Positions 17,373 to 25,742 of a stretch of 36,244 bases of DNA are shown piece after piece. A model generated the notes under the pieces. That model worked only from the letters and a program-made list of their open reading frames with translations, did no database searches and was not told where the DNA came from. The translations under genes were made by a program, and so were the position numbers. Each line of letters begins with the position of its first letter. Positions within the stretch are counted from its first letter, which is position 1. The stretch lies in NCBI GenBank assembly GCA_021776675.1, contig JAJFFM010000230.1, positions 1 to 36,244 of the forward strand. Direction: 5' to 3'. Source of the DNA: Robiginitomaculum sp. (GTDB lineage Bacteria > Pseudomonadota > Alphaproteobacteria > Caulobacterales > Maricaulaceae).

Positions 17373-19583
17373 ATGAAAAAATTATTACTTTTGGGCGTTG
17401 GAGTTATTGCGCTTACGGCTTGCCAACCTGCAGATAAACCTGCCAAGGACAATCACGATACAGCAACGGCACATCACCTTAATAAGGACCATCCTATGGA
17501 ATACAAAGCGGCGGGCAAAACCGATGCGGATCATATGTATCTTGAGGATGTTTTGGGCGAAGAGGCGCTTGCTAAAGTGAAAAGCTGGAATGTTCGTTCC
17601 GAGCCATTAATGCAGGGCGAAGTATATGCGGCCATGAAAGCTGAGCTGCTTGAAGTTTATAACTCCCCGGAAAAAATCCCCTATGTGAGTTACCGTGCGA
17701 ATAAAGCTTATAATTTTTGGCAAGACGATAAGCACGTCAAAGGCATTTGGCGGCGCACGAGTTTAGATAGCTACCGCAGCGATAAACCAGAATGGGAAAC
17801 GGTCCTTGATATTGACGCCCTTGCCAAAGAAGAAGGTAAGAACTGGGTATATAAAGGCGCAAATTGCTTGGCACCCGTCTATGCGCGTTGTATGTTATCT
17901 CTTTCTGACGGCGGCAAAGATGCCACAGAACGTCGTGAATACAGTGTCGATAAAAAAGAATTCGTAAAAGACGGGTTCGTATTACCTGAAAGCAAAGGCG
18001 GAACTGCCTGGCTTGATAGTAATCTGCTTTTAGTTGGGGTCGATTTTGGTTCTGATGAAAGTGGTCAAAGCACCATGACTGATAGTGGCTATCCACTCCT
18101 CAGCAAGCTTTGGACGCGCGGCACACCTTTATCCGAAGCGCGCCAATTGTTGCGCGGCAAAAAAACCGATGTTGGTGTATGGCCGGGCACGTTTGAAAAT
18201 GCGGACGGTAAGGACGAAATACTAATTACGCGCGCGATTACTTTTTACACCACAGAATACTATTGGGTGCCGCGTGTTGGTGAAAACAAGTGGAAACCGG
18301 TTAAGCTTCCCGTGCCGCTTAAATCCAATTTGGGAGACCAATTTAAAGGCCAACAACTATTGACCCTACAAGAGGATTGGCCGCAAGCAGACGGAACCGT
18401 GTTTTCCTCTGGTGCTTTGGTTTCGTTTTCTATCGACGGTTTTATGAAAACAGGAACCATTGATGCGGTGCACGAAGTGATAACGCCAACGGCGCGCCAG
18501 TCTATTGATGGTTTTGGCGCAACCAAAGATGCGCTATTACTTAGCTTGTATGAGAATGTATCGGGCGCCGCCTATACATTTGATTTTGACGGCTCGGTAT
18601 GGACGAAAGCCAAACTTAATTTCCCAGAAAATGGCAAGGTTGGTATCGGCTCAACCAATACCAAAGAGAGCGCCGCATTTATCAGCACCGAAAGCTTTTT
18701 GACCCCTGATACATTGTGGACAGTGGATACGTCAGACACGAAGATCGAACCGGCAAAATCTCTCCCTAGCTGGTTTGACGCTTCAAGCATGGAAGCGAAA
18801 CAGTTTGAGGTAGCGTCTAGTGACGGTACAAAAATCCCGTATTTTGTTGTCTCGAGTAAGGACATGGAAATGGACGGCAAGAACGCAACGATTCTCTATG
18901 GTTACGGCGGTTTTGAAATCCCTATTAACCCGTCCTACTCTGCCACCATTGGGCGGGCTTGGTTGGCGCGAGGCGGCGTATATGTTGTTGCAAATATCAG
19001 GGGCGGCGGTGAATTTGGACCGAATTGGCATCAAGCTGGCCTGAAAACCAAACGCCAAATTATCTATGACGATTTTATTGCTGTGGCTGAAGACCTGATT
19101 GAGCGTAAAGTTACAAGTCCTGAACATCTGGGTACGCACGGACGTTCTAACGGCGGGCTTTTGATGGGGGTCATGTTTACCCAACGCCCTGATTTGTTCA
19201 ATGCTGTTGCCGTTGGTGTCCCTTTATTGGATATGCGCCGCTTTGATAAATTATTAGCTGGCGCATCATGGGTTGGTGAATACGGCGACCCGGACGATGA
19301 AGGTGCAGAAGGTGCATATATACGTGCTCTGTCGCCTTATCACAATATTCGTGCGGACGTAAAATACCCAGAGCCCTATATCTATACTTCCACCAAAGAC
19401 GACCGCGTGCACCCTGGCCATGCCCGTAAATTTGCGCAGCGCCTAGAAGATATGGATATCCCGTTTCAGTATTACGAAAATATTGACGGCGGACATGCGG
19501 GTGCGGCTAACCTAGAAGAGACGGCCCATTCCCAAGCCTTGATATACTCATATTTTACCAAAAAATTGATTCCAGAAAGTTGA
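17373..19583 (+). CDS. Prolyl oligopeptidase (S9A) lipoprotein
   Basis: The product is 736 aa from the ATG at 17373, behind an AAAAGGGA ribosome-binding site; the TTG two codons earlier is not needed. A lipoprotein signal with lipobox LTAC (Cys17) precedes a His/Asp/Lys-rich spacer. The N-terminal seven-bladed propeller is followed by the peptidase domain with S592 in GRSNGG, Asp at 676/677 in KDDRVHP and H708 in GGHAGA. The GGGEFG motif before the nucleophile is typical of S9A. It cleaves after proline in short peptides, here presumably in the periplasm. It is paired at a distance with the other S9 lipoprotein across the lipid-gene pair. Confidence 0.94.
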   Translation: MKKLLLLGVGVIALTACQPADKPAKDNHDTATAHHLNKDHPMEYKAAGKTDADHMYLEDVLGEEALAKVKSWNVRSEPLMQGEVYAAMKAELLEVYNSPEKIPYVSYRANKAYNFWQDDKHVKGIWRRTSLDSYRSDKPEWETVLDIDALAKEEGKNWVYKGANCLAPVYARCMLSLSDGGKDATERREYSVDKKEFVKDGFVLPESKGGTAWLDSNLLLVGVDFGSDESGQSTMTDSGYPLLSKLWTRGTPLSEARQLLRGKKTDVGVWPGTFENADGKDEILITRAITFYTTEYYWVPRVGENKWKPVKLPVPLKSNLGDQFKGQQLLTLQEDWPQADGTVFSSGALVSFSIDGFMKTGTIDAVHEVITPTARQSIDGFGATKDALLLSLYENVSGAAYTFDFDGSVWTKAKLNFPENGKVGIGSTNTKESAAFISTESFLTPDTLWTVDTSDTKIEPAKSLPSWFDASSMEAKQFEVASSDGTKIPYFVVSSKDMEMDGKNATILYGYGGFEIPINPSYSATIGRAWLARGGVYVVANIRGGGEFGPNWHQAGLKTKRQIIYDDFIAVAEDLIERKVTSPEHLGTHGRSNGGLLMGVMFTQRPDLFNAVAVGVPLLDMRRFDKLLAGASWVGEYGDPDDEGAEGAYIRALSPYHNIRADVKYPEPYIYTSTKDDRVHPGHARKFAQRLEDMDIPFQYYENIDGGHAGAANLEETAHSQALIYSYFTKKLIPES

Positions 19584-19623
19584 TTGAAGAGTAAGAGCTG
19601 CGTTCACTAATACCTAAAGGTAA

Positions 19624-19651
19624 GTCGCAGAATAGAGCTTTATTCTGCGAC
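19624..19651. terminator. Strong hairpin between convergent genes, overlapping the DUF4167 stop
   Basis: A perfect 11-bp stem GTCGCAGAATA/TATTCTGCGAC with a 6-nt loop lies between the S9A gene and the convergent DUF4167 gene. The DUF4167 stop codon (19640-19642) is inside it. There is no clean U-tract on either side, so it may act as a bidirectional terminator or an mRNA 3' end protector. Confidence 0.6.
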
Positions 19652-20272
19652 TGAAATCTCTTCACCGGCCTCTTTATTGGCATCTGATTTTTTAGGTCTT
19701 TTGGCTTTATTAGCCTTAACGCTATCATCGTTTCCTGAAGCTTTATCTGCGATCTGATTCTCAGACTTATAGTCTGGCTTATCATCAGGTTTAGTTTGAT
19801 CCTTGCGGCGACTTAAGTGACTGCGTGTCCTGCGTTTAGGTCTTTCAGTGTTTTCTTCGTCTGCACCGTTGGACTTTTCTTTCTTAGCCTCTTGCGCTTT
19901 ATCGCTCGCATCTGATTTGTTTTCAGCATTTTTCTCTGCTTGCGCTGCGTGTTTAGCGCGGCGCGCAGCTTGCTCAGCTTCGCGCTGTTCTGTCGCCAAC
20001 CTTTGCTGCTCGGCTTTCTTCTCTGCAATAACCGCCAAGTCTTGCACGATACGCAAATAATGCTCGGCGTGCTGTAGATAGCTTTCAGCCTTCACCCGGC
20101 GACCAGACACAGAAGCATCATGGGCCAATGCCATGTATTTATCATAGATGGTTTTGGCAGAACCCCGCACACGAACGTCTGGCCCATTACTGTCCAAAGC
20201 CCGGTTAGGGTTGTTATTCTTATTATTGTTATGTTGTGGCTTACGGCCTCGACCTCTTGGGCGTCTACTCAT
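19640..20272 (-). CDS. DUF4167 family protein
   Basis: The product is 210 aa. The N-terminus MSRRPRGRGRK is strongly basic, followed by an Asn-rich stretch and the conserved DUF4167 core at about residues 30-90 (VRGSAKTIYDKYMALAHDA, RRVKAESYLQHAEHYLRI). The remainder is a long low-complexity Ala/Glu/Lys/Asp-rich region, probably disordered or coiled. The family is widespread in Alphaproteobacteria and its function is unknown; the basic N-terminus suggests nucleic-acid binding. It lies downstream of prfA-prmC on the same strand, as in many alphaproteobacteria, but after a 270-bp gap that could hold its own promoter. Confidence 0.9.
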   Translation of the reverse strand: MSRRPRGRGRKPQHNNNKNNNPNRALDSNGPDVRVRGSAKTIYDKYMALAHDASVSGRRVKAESYLQHAEHYLRIVQDLAVIAEKKAEQQRLATEQREAEQAARRAKHAAQAEKNAENKSDASDKAQEAKKEKSNGADEENTERPKRRTRSHLSRRKDQTKPDDKPDYKSENQIADKASGNDDSVKANKAKRPKKSDANKEAGEEISVAE

Positions 20273-20542
20273 AAGTCTTTCCTATATAGCGGGGCACATC
20301 CAATAGCATTCTCGTCCCTCCCGCACAGACGAAGCGCATAATGATTTTGTAATTACATCCCAATTTAGCCGTTATGGCCGGTGGGCTTTTTCAATAATAT
20401 TTCTCTTTATTATATGTGTGGTGTGGCAGATTATTAAGTCTGCTGTGCCTAGAGCAATCGTGAGGAAAAGCTCTTGGATACGAACCTTGATATATAAACT
20501 AACGGCTTGTTTTGGTTTGTCCAAGCTTTTTTGTATTTATTT
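20273..20542. other. 270-bp spacer between prmC and DUF4167
   Basis: No ORF of note. It contains an imperfect hairpin, GCAGATT ATTA AGTCTGC near 20431-20450, and AT-rich sequence next to the prmC stop. It probably carries the DUF4167 promoter and leader on the minus strand; I cannot define boxes. Confidence 0.4.
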
Positions 20543-21400
20543 TTAACAAATTGTTGCACTGATAATGCGGTCTAGCCCTGCTAAATCCTTCTGACAGACT
20601 ATATGTGTTGCACCAGCCTTGCGGAGTAAATCACTTACGGACTTTTTTTGGTCAAACCCAATTTCGAACACTAAATGCGCACCTGGCTTAAGTACTTTTT
20701 TTGTACTTGCAATAATAGTGCGGTAAGCCGTTAACCCATCTTTGCCCCCGTGTAAGGCAAGTTCAGGCTCGTACAGCTCAACGTCAGGCGCCAACTTTTC
20801 CATAGCCTTGCTGTCGATATAGGGGGGGTTTGAGACAATGATGTCAAATTTCCCGGTTACGTTTTTCAGATAATCCGATTTGTTAAATTGACAACGGTCG
20901 CCCACATTATTACGCACCGCATTGACGCGGGCCATGTCCAGAGCCTTTGGTGAAATATCAACGCCTAAACCAGTTGCCAATTTACGCTCATGTAACAAGC
21001 TGATGAGTACGGCACCGCTGCCCGTGCCGATATCGAGAATATGCGGCGTTGGGCTATTGGTGATGAGCTCTAATGCTCGCTCAACCAAACCCTCAGTTTC
21101 AGGGCGCGGTATTAAAACGTGTTCGTTGACGCTAAAATCCAAAGACCAAAAGGCTTTTTCGCCTAAAATATAGGCGATAGGTTCAAAGGCCAATCGATAC
21201 CCTAACAATTCGTGAAACTCTATTTGTACGGTTTCAGGTACAATATCATGGTCACAGATAATAAGCTCTGCGGATGTTTTACGACTCGCCTTTTCCAGTA
21301 ATATACGCACATTAAGGTTCGGGTTCCCAATACCCGCATTGGATAGCATTTGCGCGCCGCCGCGCTTAAGTTCGCCGTAAGTTATGTTGGTTTTAGCCAT
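20543..21400 (-). CDS. prmC: Release factor glutamine N5-methyltransferase PrmC
   Basis: The product is 285 aa. The enzyme methylates the Gln of the GGQ motif in release factors, including the RF1 encoded just upstream. The catalytic NPPY motif is at residues 191-194 (SNPPYID). The SAM-binding glycine loop is LDIGTGSGAVLISL (near 122-135). The N-terminal helical domain that recognises the release factor precedes it. It follows prfA by 11 bases, and a 19-bp duplication spans the junction, so the prmC start context copies the prfA stop context. No good Shine-Dalgarno is visible, and translation probably depends on coupling to prfA. Confidence 0.95.
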   Translation of the reverse strand: MAKTNITYGELKRGGAQMLSNAGIGNPNLNVRILLEKASRKTSAELIICDHDIVPETVQIEFHELLGYRLAFEPIAYILGEKAFWSLDFSVNEHVLIPRPETEGLVERALELITNSPTPHILDIGTGSGAVLISLLHERKLATGLGVDISPKALDMARVNAVRNNVGDRCQFNKSDYLKNVTGKFDIIVSNPPYIDSKAMEKLAPDVELYEPELALHGGKDGLTAYRTIIASTKKVLKPGAHLVFEIGFDQKKSVSDLLRKAGATHIVCQKDLAGLDRIISATIC

Positions 21401-21428
21401 CAGTTTTAATTTTAGCCATCAGTTTCGA
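21391..21428 (+). repeat. 19-bp tandem duplication across the prfA/prmC junction
   Basis: Units TTTTAGCCATCAGTTTTAA (21391-21409) and TTTTAGCCATCAGTTTCGA (21410-21428) differ only at the end. Read on the minus strand, the first contains the prmC ATG and second codon, and the second contains the prfA stop codon; both hold the same GATGGCTAAAA string in different frames. Confidence 0.9.
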
Positions 21429-22491
21429 GCGCCGCCAGCTTTTCCGCTTGATCTGCCGCGACCAAAGAATTGACCACTTCGTCCAGAGCATCGCCTGTGA
21501 TAATTTTATCAAGATTATACAAAGTCAAATTTATGCGGTGGTCACTAACGCGCCCTTGTGAATAATTATATGTACGGATGCGTTCGGAGCGGTCACCGGA
21601 ACCAACTTGGGATTTGCGGTCGCCAGCACGCTCTTTGTCAATGCGGGCGCGTTCCATATCATAGAGCTTCATTTTTAGAATTTTTTCAGCATTGGCTCTA
21701 TTTTGGTGCTGGGATTTAGCATCACAGACGACAACTAAACCGGTGGGTTCATGGGTCATACGAACGGCAGAATCCGTTTTATTAACATGCTGCCCACCAG
21801 CCCCGGAAGCGCGCATAGTGTCCACCCGGACATCTGTCATAGAGAAATTAACCTCGATGTCTTCGGGTGCTGGTAGAACAGCGACTGTGGCCGCAGATGT
21901 ATGCACGCGACCTTGGGTCTCTGTTACCGGAACACGCTGTACGCGGTGAACGCCGCTTTCAAACTTCATTTTACCGAAAACGCCATTGCCAGTAATGGAG
22001 GCCACAACCTCTTTATAACCGCCCATTTCGGCCTCAGATTCCGTTTCGACCTCTAATTTCCAACCTTGTAATGATGCGTAGCGCGCATACATGCGAAATA
22101 AATCACCTGCAAATATGGCCGCCTCATCGCCGCCAGTGCCGGCGCGGATTTCTATGACAACCGAAGCATTATCGTCTTTGTCTTTGGGGAGAAGAAGAAT
22201 GCTAACCTCGCGCTCAATATCTGCCAGTCCACTTTTAAGCTCATGTAATTCTTCTTTGGCCATTGCCCCCATTTCTGGATCTTGCTCTGGGTCACCAATT
22301 AACTCTTCTAGCTCCGCTATCTCTTCCAAGCGTTCCTTTAGGGCGCGCACACCTTCAGCTACAGGGCGTAACTCTGCATATTCCTTGCCTAATTTGACGA
22401 TTTCGTCGGGCACTGTTTCCACGCCCATCCGTGCTTCAATAGCATCGAATTTCTCCAGAACCTGCTCAAGTTTTTGCTGTGGTATTTTCAT
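21412..22491 (-). CDS. prfA: Peptide chain release factor 1
   Basis: The product is 359 aa, the usual RF1 length. The GGQ motif that triggers peptidyl-tRNA hydrolysis is at residues 232-234 in SGAGGQHVNKTDSAV. The stop-codon recognition tripeptide region is PVT in QRVPVTETQGRVHTSAA, in the PxT form typical of RF1 (UAA/UAG) rather than the SPF of RF2. The C-terminal RSERIRTYNYSQGRVSDHRI block is intact. The first gene of the prfA-prmC block; its upstream region 22492-22692 contains a spaced direct repeat and the divergent membrane-protein gene. Confidence 0.97.
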   Translation of the reverse strand: MKIPQQKLEQVLEKFDAIEARMGVETVPDEIVKLGKEYAELRPVAEGVRALKERLEEIAELEELIGDPEQDPEMGAMAKEELHELKSGLADIEREVSILLLPKDKDDNASVVIEIRAGTGGDEAAIFAGDLFRMYARYASLQGWKLEVETESEAEMGGYKEVVASITGNGVFGKMKFESGVHRVQRVPVTETQGRVHTSAATVAVLPAPEDIEVNFSMTDVRVDTMRASGAGGQHVNKTDSAVRMTHEPTGLVVVCDAKSQHQNRANAEKILKMKLYDMERARIDKERAGDRKSQVGSGDRSERIRTYNYSQGRVSDHRINLTLYNLDKIITGDALDEVVNSLVAADQAEKLAALETDG

Positions 22492-22520
22492 ACAGCCTGT
22501 TTAGTGATTTTGTTCCCCAT

Positions 22521-22550
22521 GTCGAGAATAACTTACAAGTCGAGAATAAC
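22521..22550 (+). repeat. Spaced 12-bp direct repeat upstream of prfA
   Basis: GTCGAGAATAAC occurs at 22521-22532 and 22539-22550, an 18-bp period, in the spacer between prfA and the divergent membrane-protein gene. It could be a regulator site or a short duplication. Confidence 0.8.
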
Positions 22551-22692
22551 GAGTAAGTAGAGAACGCCTCGAAGCAAGCAAGATATGTCTCTTCATGGCA
22601 AAGCGGAACTGTGTTTCAATTCTCTAAAAGCTTTACTAAATGGATTTCAGTCATTACTATAACGGATAGACAGACAAAAAAGGGGAACAAAC

Positions 22693-23130
22693 ATGGGTGC
22701 ATTTACAATTTTACCATTAATGGTAATACCGATCATCATTTATAATATTATGGCTTTGGCGGGCGCAACATTTGCCACCGTTGAAGAGCTGAGCATGCGT
22801 TTAAATGAACCTTTTCAATCCGTGCAAATGGCCAGTGGGGCTAATTGGCAGATAACACCCGGCCATGCATTATTGGCGGTGGCTTTAATCACGCTGTTTT
22901 TTGAACTGCTGAAGTCTACTGGTGTTGGCCGTGCGGCTATTATGAACCATGCGTTTTCTATGGTATTGTTCATTATTTGCCTCATAGAATTTATGATGCT
23001 TGATGCCTTTGCTACATCCGTATTCTTCCTGATTACATTGATGGCTTTGATGGACGTTATGGCAGGATTTATCGTCACAATTGCTAGCGCTAGACGTGAC
23101 TTTGCGGTCGGCGAAGGTTTCGGCAGTTAA
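22693..23130 (+). CDS. Small four-helix membrane protein, unknown
   Basis: The product is 145 aa with four hydrophobic segments at about residues 5-27, 55-75, 77-100 and 105-130. An acidic/amphipathic loop (EELSMRLNEPFQSVQMASG) and the phrase WQITPGHALLAVALITLFFELLK link the first two. No catalytic residues are evident. I do not recognise a named family with certainty; similar small membrane proteins are common in Alphaproteobacteria. It starts behind a strong AGGGGA ribosome-binding site and is divergent from prfA. The gap of 144 bp to the EAL gene contains a hairpin. Confidence 0.8.
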   Translation: MGAFTILPLMVIPIIIYNIMALAGATFATVEELSMRLNEPFQSVQMASGANWQITPGHALLAVALITLFFELLKSTGVGRAAIMNHAFSMVLFIICLIEFMMLDAFATSVFFLITLMALMDVMAGFIVTIASARRDFAVGEGFGS

Positions 23131-23236
23131 TTCAAAATTAAGTCTATTTTCTCTGTTTTGGTATCGGTTTCTTAAGGCTGTTGTTGTAATCCCTGTGCTC
23201 AAATTAAGCATATTGCGTGCAACAGGATTGAAAGTG

Positions 23237-23261
23237 AGCCTTGTTTCTTTAAAACAAGGCT
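23237..23261 (+). terminator. Hairpin just upstream of the EAL gene
   Basis: AGCCTTGTTT and AAACAAGGCT form a perfect 10-bp stem around a 5-nt loop. It ends 13 bases before the ATG at 23275 and has no U-tract. It is either a weak terminator for the small membrane-protein gene or a 5' leader element masking AAGG, the only nearby ribosome-binding-like sequence. Confidence 0.5.
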
Positions 23262-23274
23262 GAATAAAACAGTT

Positions 23275-24996
23275 ATGAAAACTGAAAACGGACACAAACC
23301 ACCGCGTCAAGAAGCCGTCGGGGGGAGCGATATACTCGGACTTTTGGGTGCGGCTACCTATACATGGCGTATGGTTGATAAATCTGCCGAATTTACTTGG
23401 CGCGACGACGACCTTACAACTACGTTATTATGCTCAAACGCCGACGATATCCCGCGCACAGAAGCAGAGTATCTGGAACGTTTATGCGGGGATGCGCTTA
23501 GCGAGCGTAACCAAGCTTTAGCTTCTCTAAGCTGGAACGGTGCTAAATTTCAAATTGATTACCAAATCCGCACATTTGATGGCCGTAATATTTGGGTCGA
23601 AGAGCGCGGATTGCGCATTAATGGGGACGGTAAGAAAGCTAACCATGTTATTGGCGTGATCACCAATATACAGACCCGCAAAATACGAGAAGAACAAGCT
23701 GGTTATCATGCATCATTCGATAGCCTCACTGGACTATGGAATAAAACCCGGATTGCCGAAGGGCTCAACCATATGTTGGCAACGGCACAACGATATGATC
23801 GCCAAGCCAGCTATCTGGTTTTGTCAATCACCAATATTATGGATATTAACACCACTTACGGCTATGAAGCTGGTGACCTCTTGGTCAAGGCGGTGGCGAA
23901 CCGTTTAAAGGCTAATGTGCGCAAACCGGATATATGTGGGCGGATATCAGGACGTGCATTTGGTATTGGTTTATCGGATAGCGGAACAGAGGAAATGCAA
24001 ACTATTGCAGAGCGCATTTTGGAAACGGTATCGGGCTCCCCCTATAGTACTCAGCACGGCGACCTTCACGCAAAGTTTTCAATTGGCGGCAGCGCGCTGT
24101 CACAAAAAGCCACCAGTGCGGCAGATGCTATGCAGCAGGCTGCTACGGCCATCGCACATTCGAGCCTCTTGGGTGGTAAGTTTGTAGCTTATACCCGCGA
24201 TTTACCTGATTTAAAACCAAGACAGGTTAAGGCTGATTTGACCCGCGATGATGTTGTTAACGCACTTAATGACCGCCGTATAACCCTAGCTTATCAACCA
24301 ATTGTCCACGCCGATACGCGCAATACCCATCATTTTGAGTGTTTACTGCGCCTACGCCGCCAAAACGGAGAACTGACATCTGCCGCAGAATTTATCATGG
24401 CGGCGGAACGGTTGGAATGTGTGCATCTATTGGATAGACGTGCCCTCGAAATTGCCAGAGAAACCTTGATAAATTTCCCGAGTATAAAACTTGCTTTAAA
24501 TGTATCCGCTGCCACGGTTAAAAACGCTGAAACGTCTAAGGATTATATCGGTGCCCTCAAATCACTTGGCCCGGAATGCAAACGGGTGAATGTAGAAATG
24601 ACCGAAACTGTGGCACTGGCCGATCCGGCTATGGCAGGGGAGTTTTCTATGCAGGTGCGGGCTCTGGGTTGTCATTTCTCCATTGATGATTTCGGCGCTG
24701 GCCACACATCATTTAGAAATTTAATGGCAATTGAAGCGGATGAAATAAAAATTGATGGTAGCTTTATCCGCGATTTGTCCCTGACACCGCACAAACAAGT
24801 CTTTGTACGTATGATGGTAGACTTGGCCCAGACGCTTAGCATTAAAACGGTGGCCGAAATGGTGGGCTCGCGCGAAGACGCAAGCTTATTGACCCGGCTC
24901 GGCGTTGATTATTTGCAAGGCTATATGTTTGGCGTCCCCGCCCCGTCCCCGCAAGTCAGCCTTAAAGGCGAACCAAAACAAGCCAAAAGCGCATAA
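23275..24996 (+). CDS. PAS-GGDEF(degenerate)-EAL protein, probable c-di-GMP phosphodiesterase
   Basis: The product is 573 aa, cytoplasmic. An N-terminal PAS/PAC-like sensor covers about residues 25-140 (ending VIGVITNIQTRKIREEQ). A GGDEF-type domain follows at about 145-300, but its active-site loop reads SGRAF at 225-229 instead of GGDEF, so it should not make c-di-GMP; it may bind GTP as a regulator. The EAL domain spans about 320-565. Its signature is ECL (E355-L357, usually EAL), with N in LALNVSA, E in VNVEMTET, D471-D472 in IDDFGAG and K in DEIKIDG all kept. The metal-binding residues are therefore intact and hydrolysis of c-di-GMP is likely. The target pathway is not visible here. Confidence 0.92.
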   Translation: MKTENGHKPPRQEAVGGSDILGLLGAATYTWRMVDKSAEFTWRDDDLTTTLLCSNADDIPRTEAEYLERLCGDALSERNQALASLSWNGAKFQIDYQIRTFDGRNIWVEERGLRINGDGKKANHVIGVITNIQTRKIREEQAGYHASFDSLTGLWNKTRIAEGLNHMLATAQRYDRQASYLVLSITNIMDINTTYGYEAGDLLVKAVANRLKANVRKPDICGRISGRAFGIGLSDSGTEEMQTIAERILETVSGSPYSTQHGDLHAKFSIGGSALSQKATSAADAMQQAATAIAHSSLLGGKFVAYTRDLPDLKPRQVKADLTRDDVVNALNDRRITLAYQPIVHADTRNTHHFECLLRLRRQNGELTSAAEFIMAAERLECVHLLDRRALEIARETLINFPSIKLALNVSAATVKNAETSKDYIGALKSLGPECKRVNVEMTETVALADPAMAGEFSMQVRALGCHFSIDDFGAGHTSFRNLMAIEADEIKIDGSFIRDLSLTPHKQVFVRMMVDLAQTLSIKTVAEMVGSREDASLLTRLGVDYLQGYMFGVPAPSPQVSLKGEPKQAKSA

Positions 24997-25013
24997 GCAT
25001 AAAGACGCTTGGA

Positions 25014-25730
25014 TTAAAACCTGTCTTTAGCCGCACGGATTTCGGCCAATTTTTCGGCTGTTTTAGCGCGCATGAACGGGTTGGTTCTTTTCTCAGTAGC
25101 TATAGTCGTTGGTATAGTGGGTCGGCCATTGGCCCGTAAAGTTTTGGCCGCTTTTACCGCCGATTGTAAATCCTGATTATCAGGCTCTATGGTAATGGCG
25201 AAAGCTGCGTTCGACACTGTGTATTCATGGGCGCAATAGACTTTAGTATCTGCGGGCAGTGCCGCTAATTTGGCTATGCTGTCGAACATTTGCGCAGGTG
25301 TACCTTCGAAGATTTTACCGCATCCCATAACAAAGATCGTATCACCCACGAAAACGCTCTTTTCGTCCGGCACATAATAGGCGCAGTGCCCCAGCGTATG
25401 CCCCGGTGTGTGGATCATCTGAATATCATAGGCACCAAATTTAAACACCTCACCGTCCGAGAGCGCAATATCAATTCCGGGAATACGTTTTTCGTCTACT
25501 TGTGCGCCAACAATAATAGCACCGTATTTTTCTTTTAGAAATAGATTGCCGTCCACATGGTCATAATGGTGATGAGTGTTGAAAATATGGGTCAGGGTTA
25601 GGCCGCTCCTGTCGAGCTCTTTGGCAATCTGCGCACCGTCGGGCGTATCAATCGTCGCACACAGGCCAGATTCTGGCTCAACCAATAAAAATCCATAATT
25701 ATCATTTAGGCAGGGAAACAGGGTTATCAT
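25014..25730 (-). CDS. gloB: Hydroxyacylglutathione hydrolase (glyoxalase II)
   Basis: The product is 238 aa of the metallo-beta-lactamase fold. The dinuclear metal motif THHHYDH is at residues 52-58, with a further His in HTPGHTLGH near 110-118, Asp in FVGDTIF and His in CAHEYT. The C-terminal substrate-binding part includes the typical RTNPFMR near 217. It hydrolyses S-lactoylglutathione to lactate and glutathione in methylglyoxal detoxification. It is convergent with the EAL gene and divergent from the methyltransferase gene, with only 12 bases between the annotated start codons. Confidence 0.94.
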   Translation of the reverse strand: MITLFPCLNDNYGFLLVEPESGLCATIDTPDGAQIAKELDRSGLTLTHIFNTHHHYDHVDGNLFLKEKYGAIIVGAQVDEKRIPGIDIALSDGEVFKFGAYDIQMIHTPGHTLGHCAYYVPDEKSVFVGDTIFVMGCGKIFEGTPAQMFDSIAKLAALPADTKVYCAHEYTVSNAAFAITIEPDNQDLQSAVKAAKTLRANGRPTIPTTIATEKRTNPFMRAKTAEKLAEIRAAKDRF

Positions 25731-25742
25731 AACCGTGATTAT

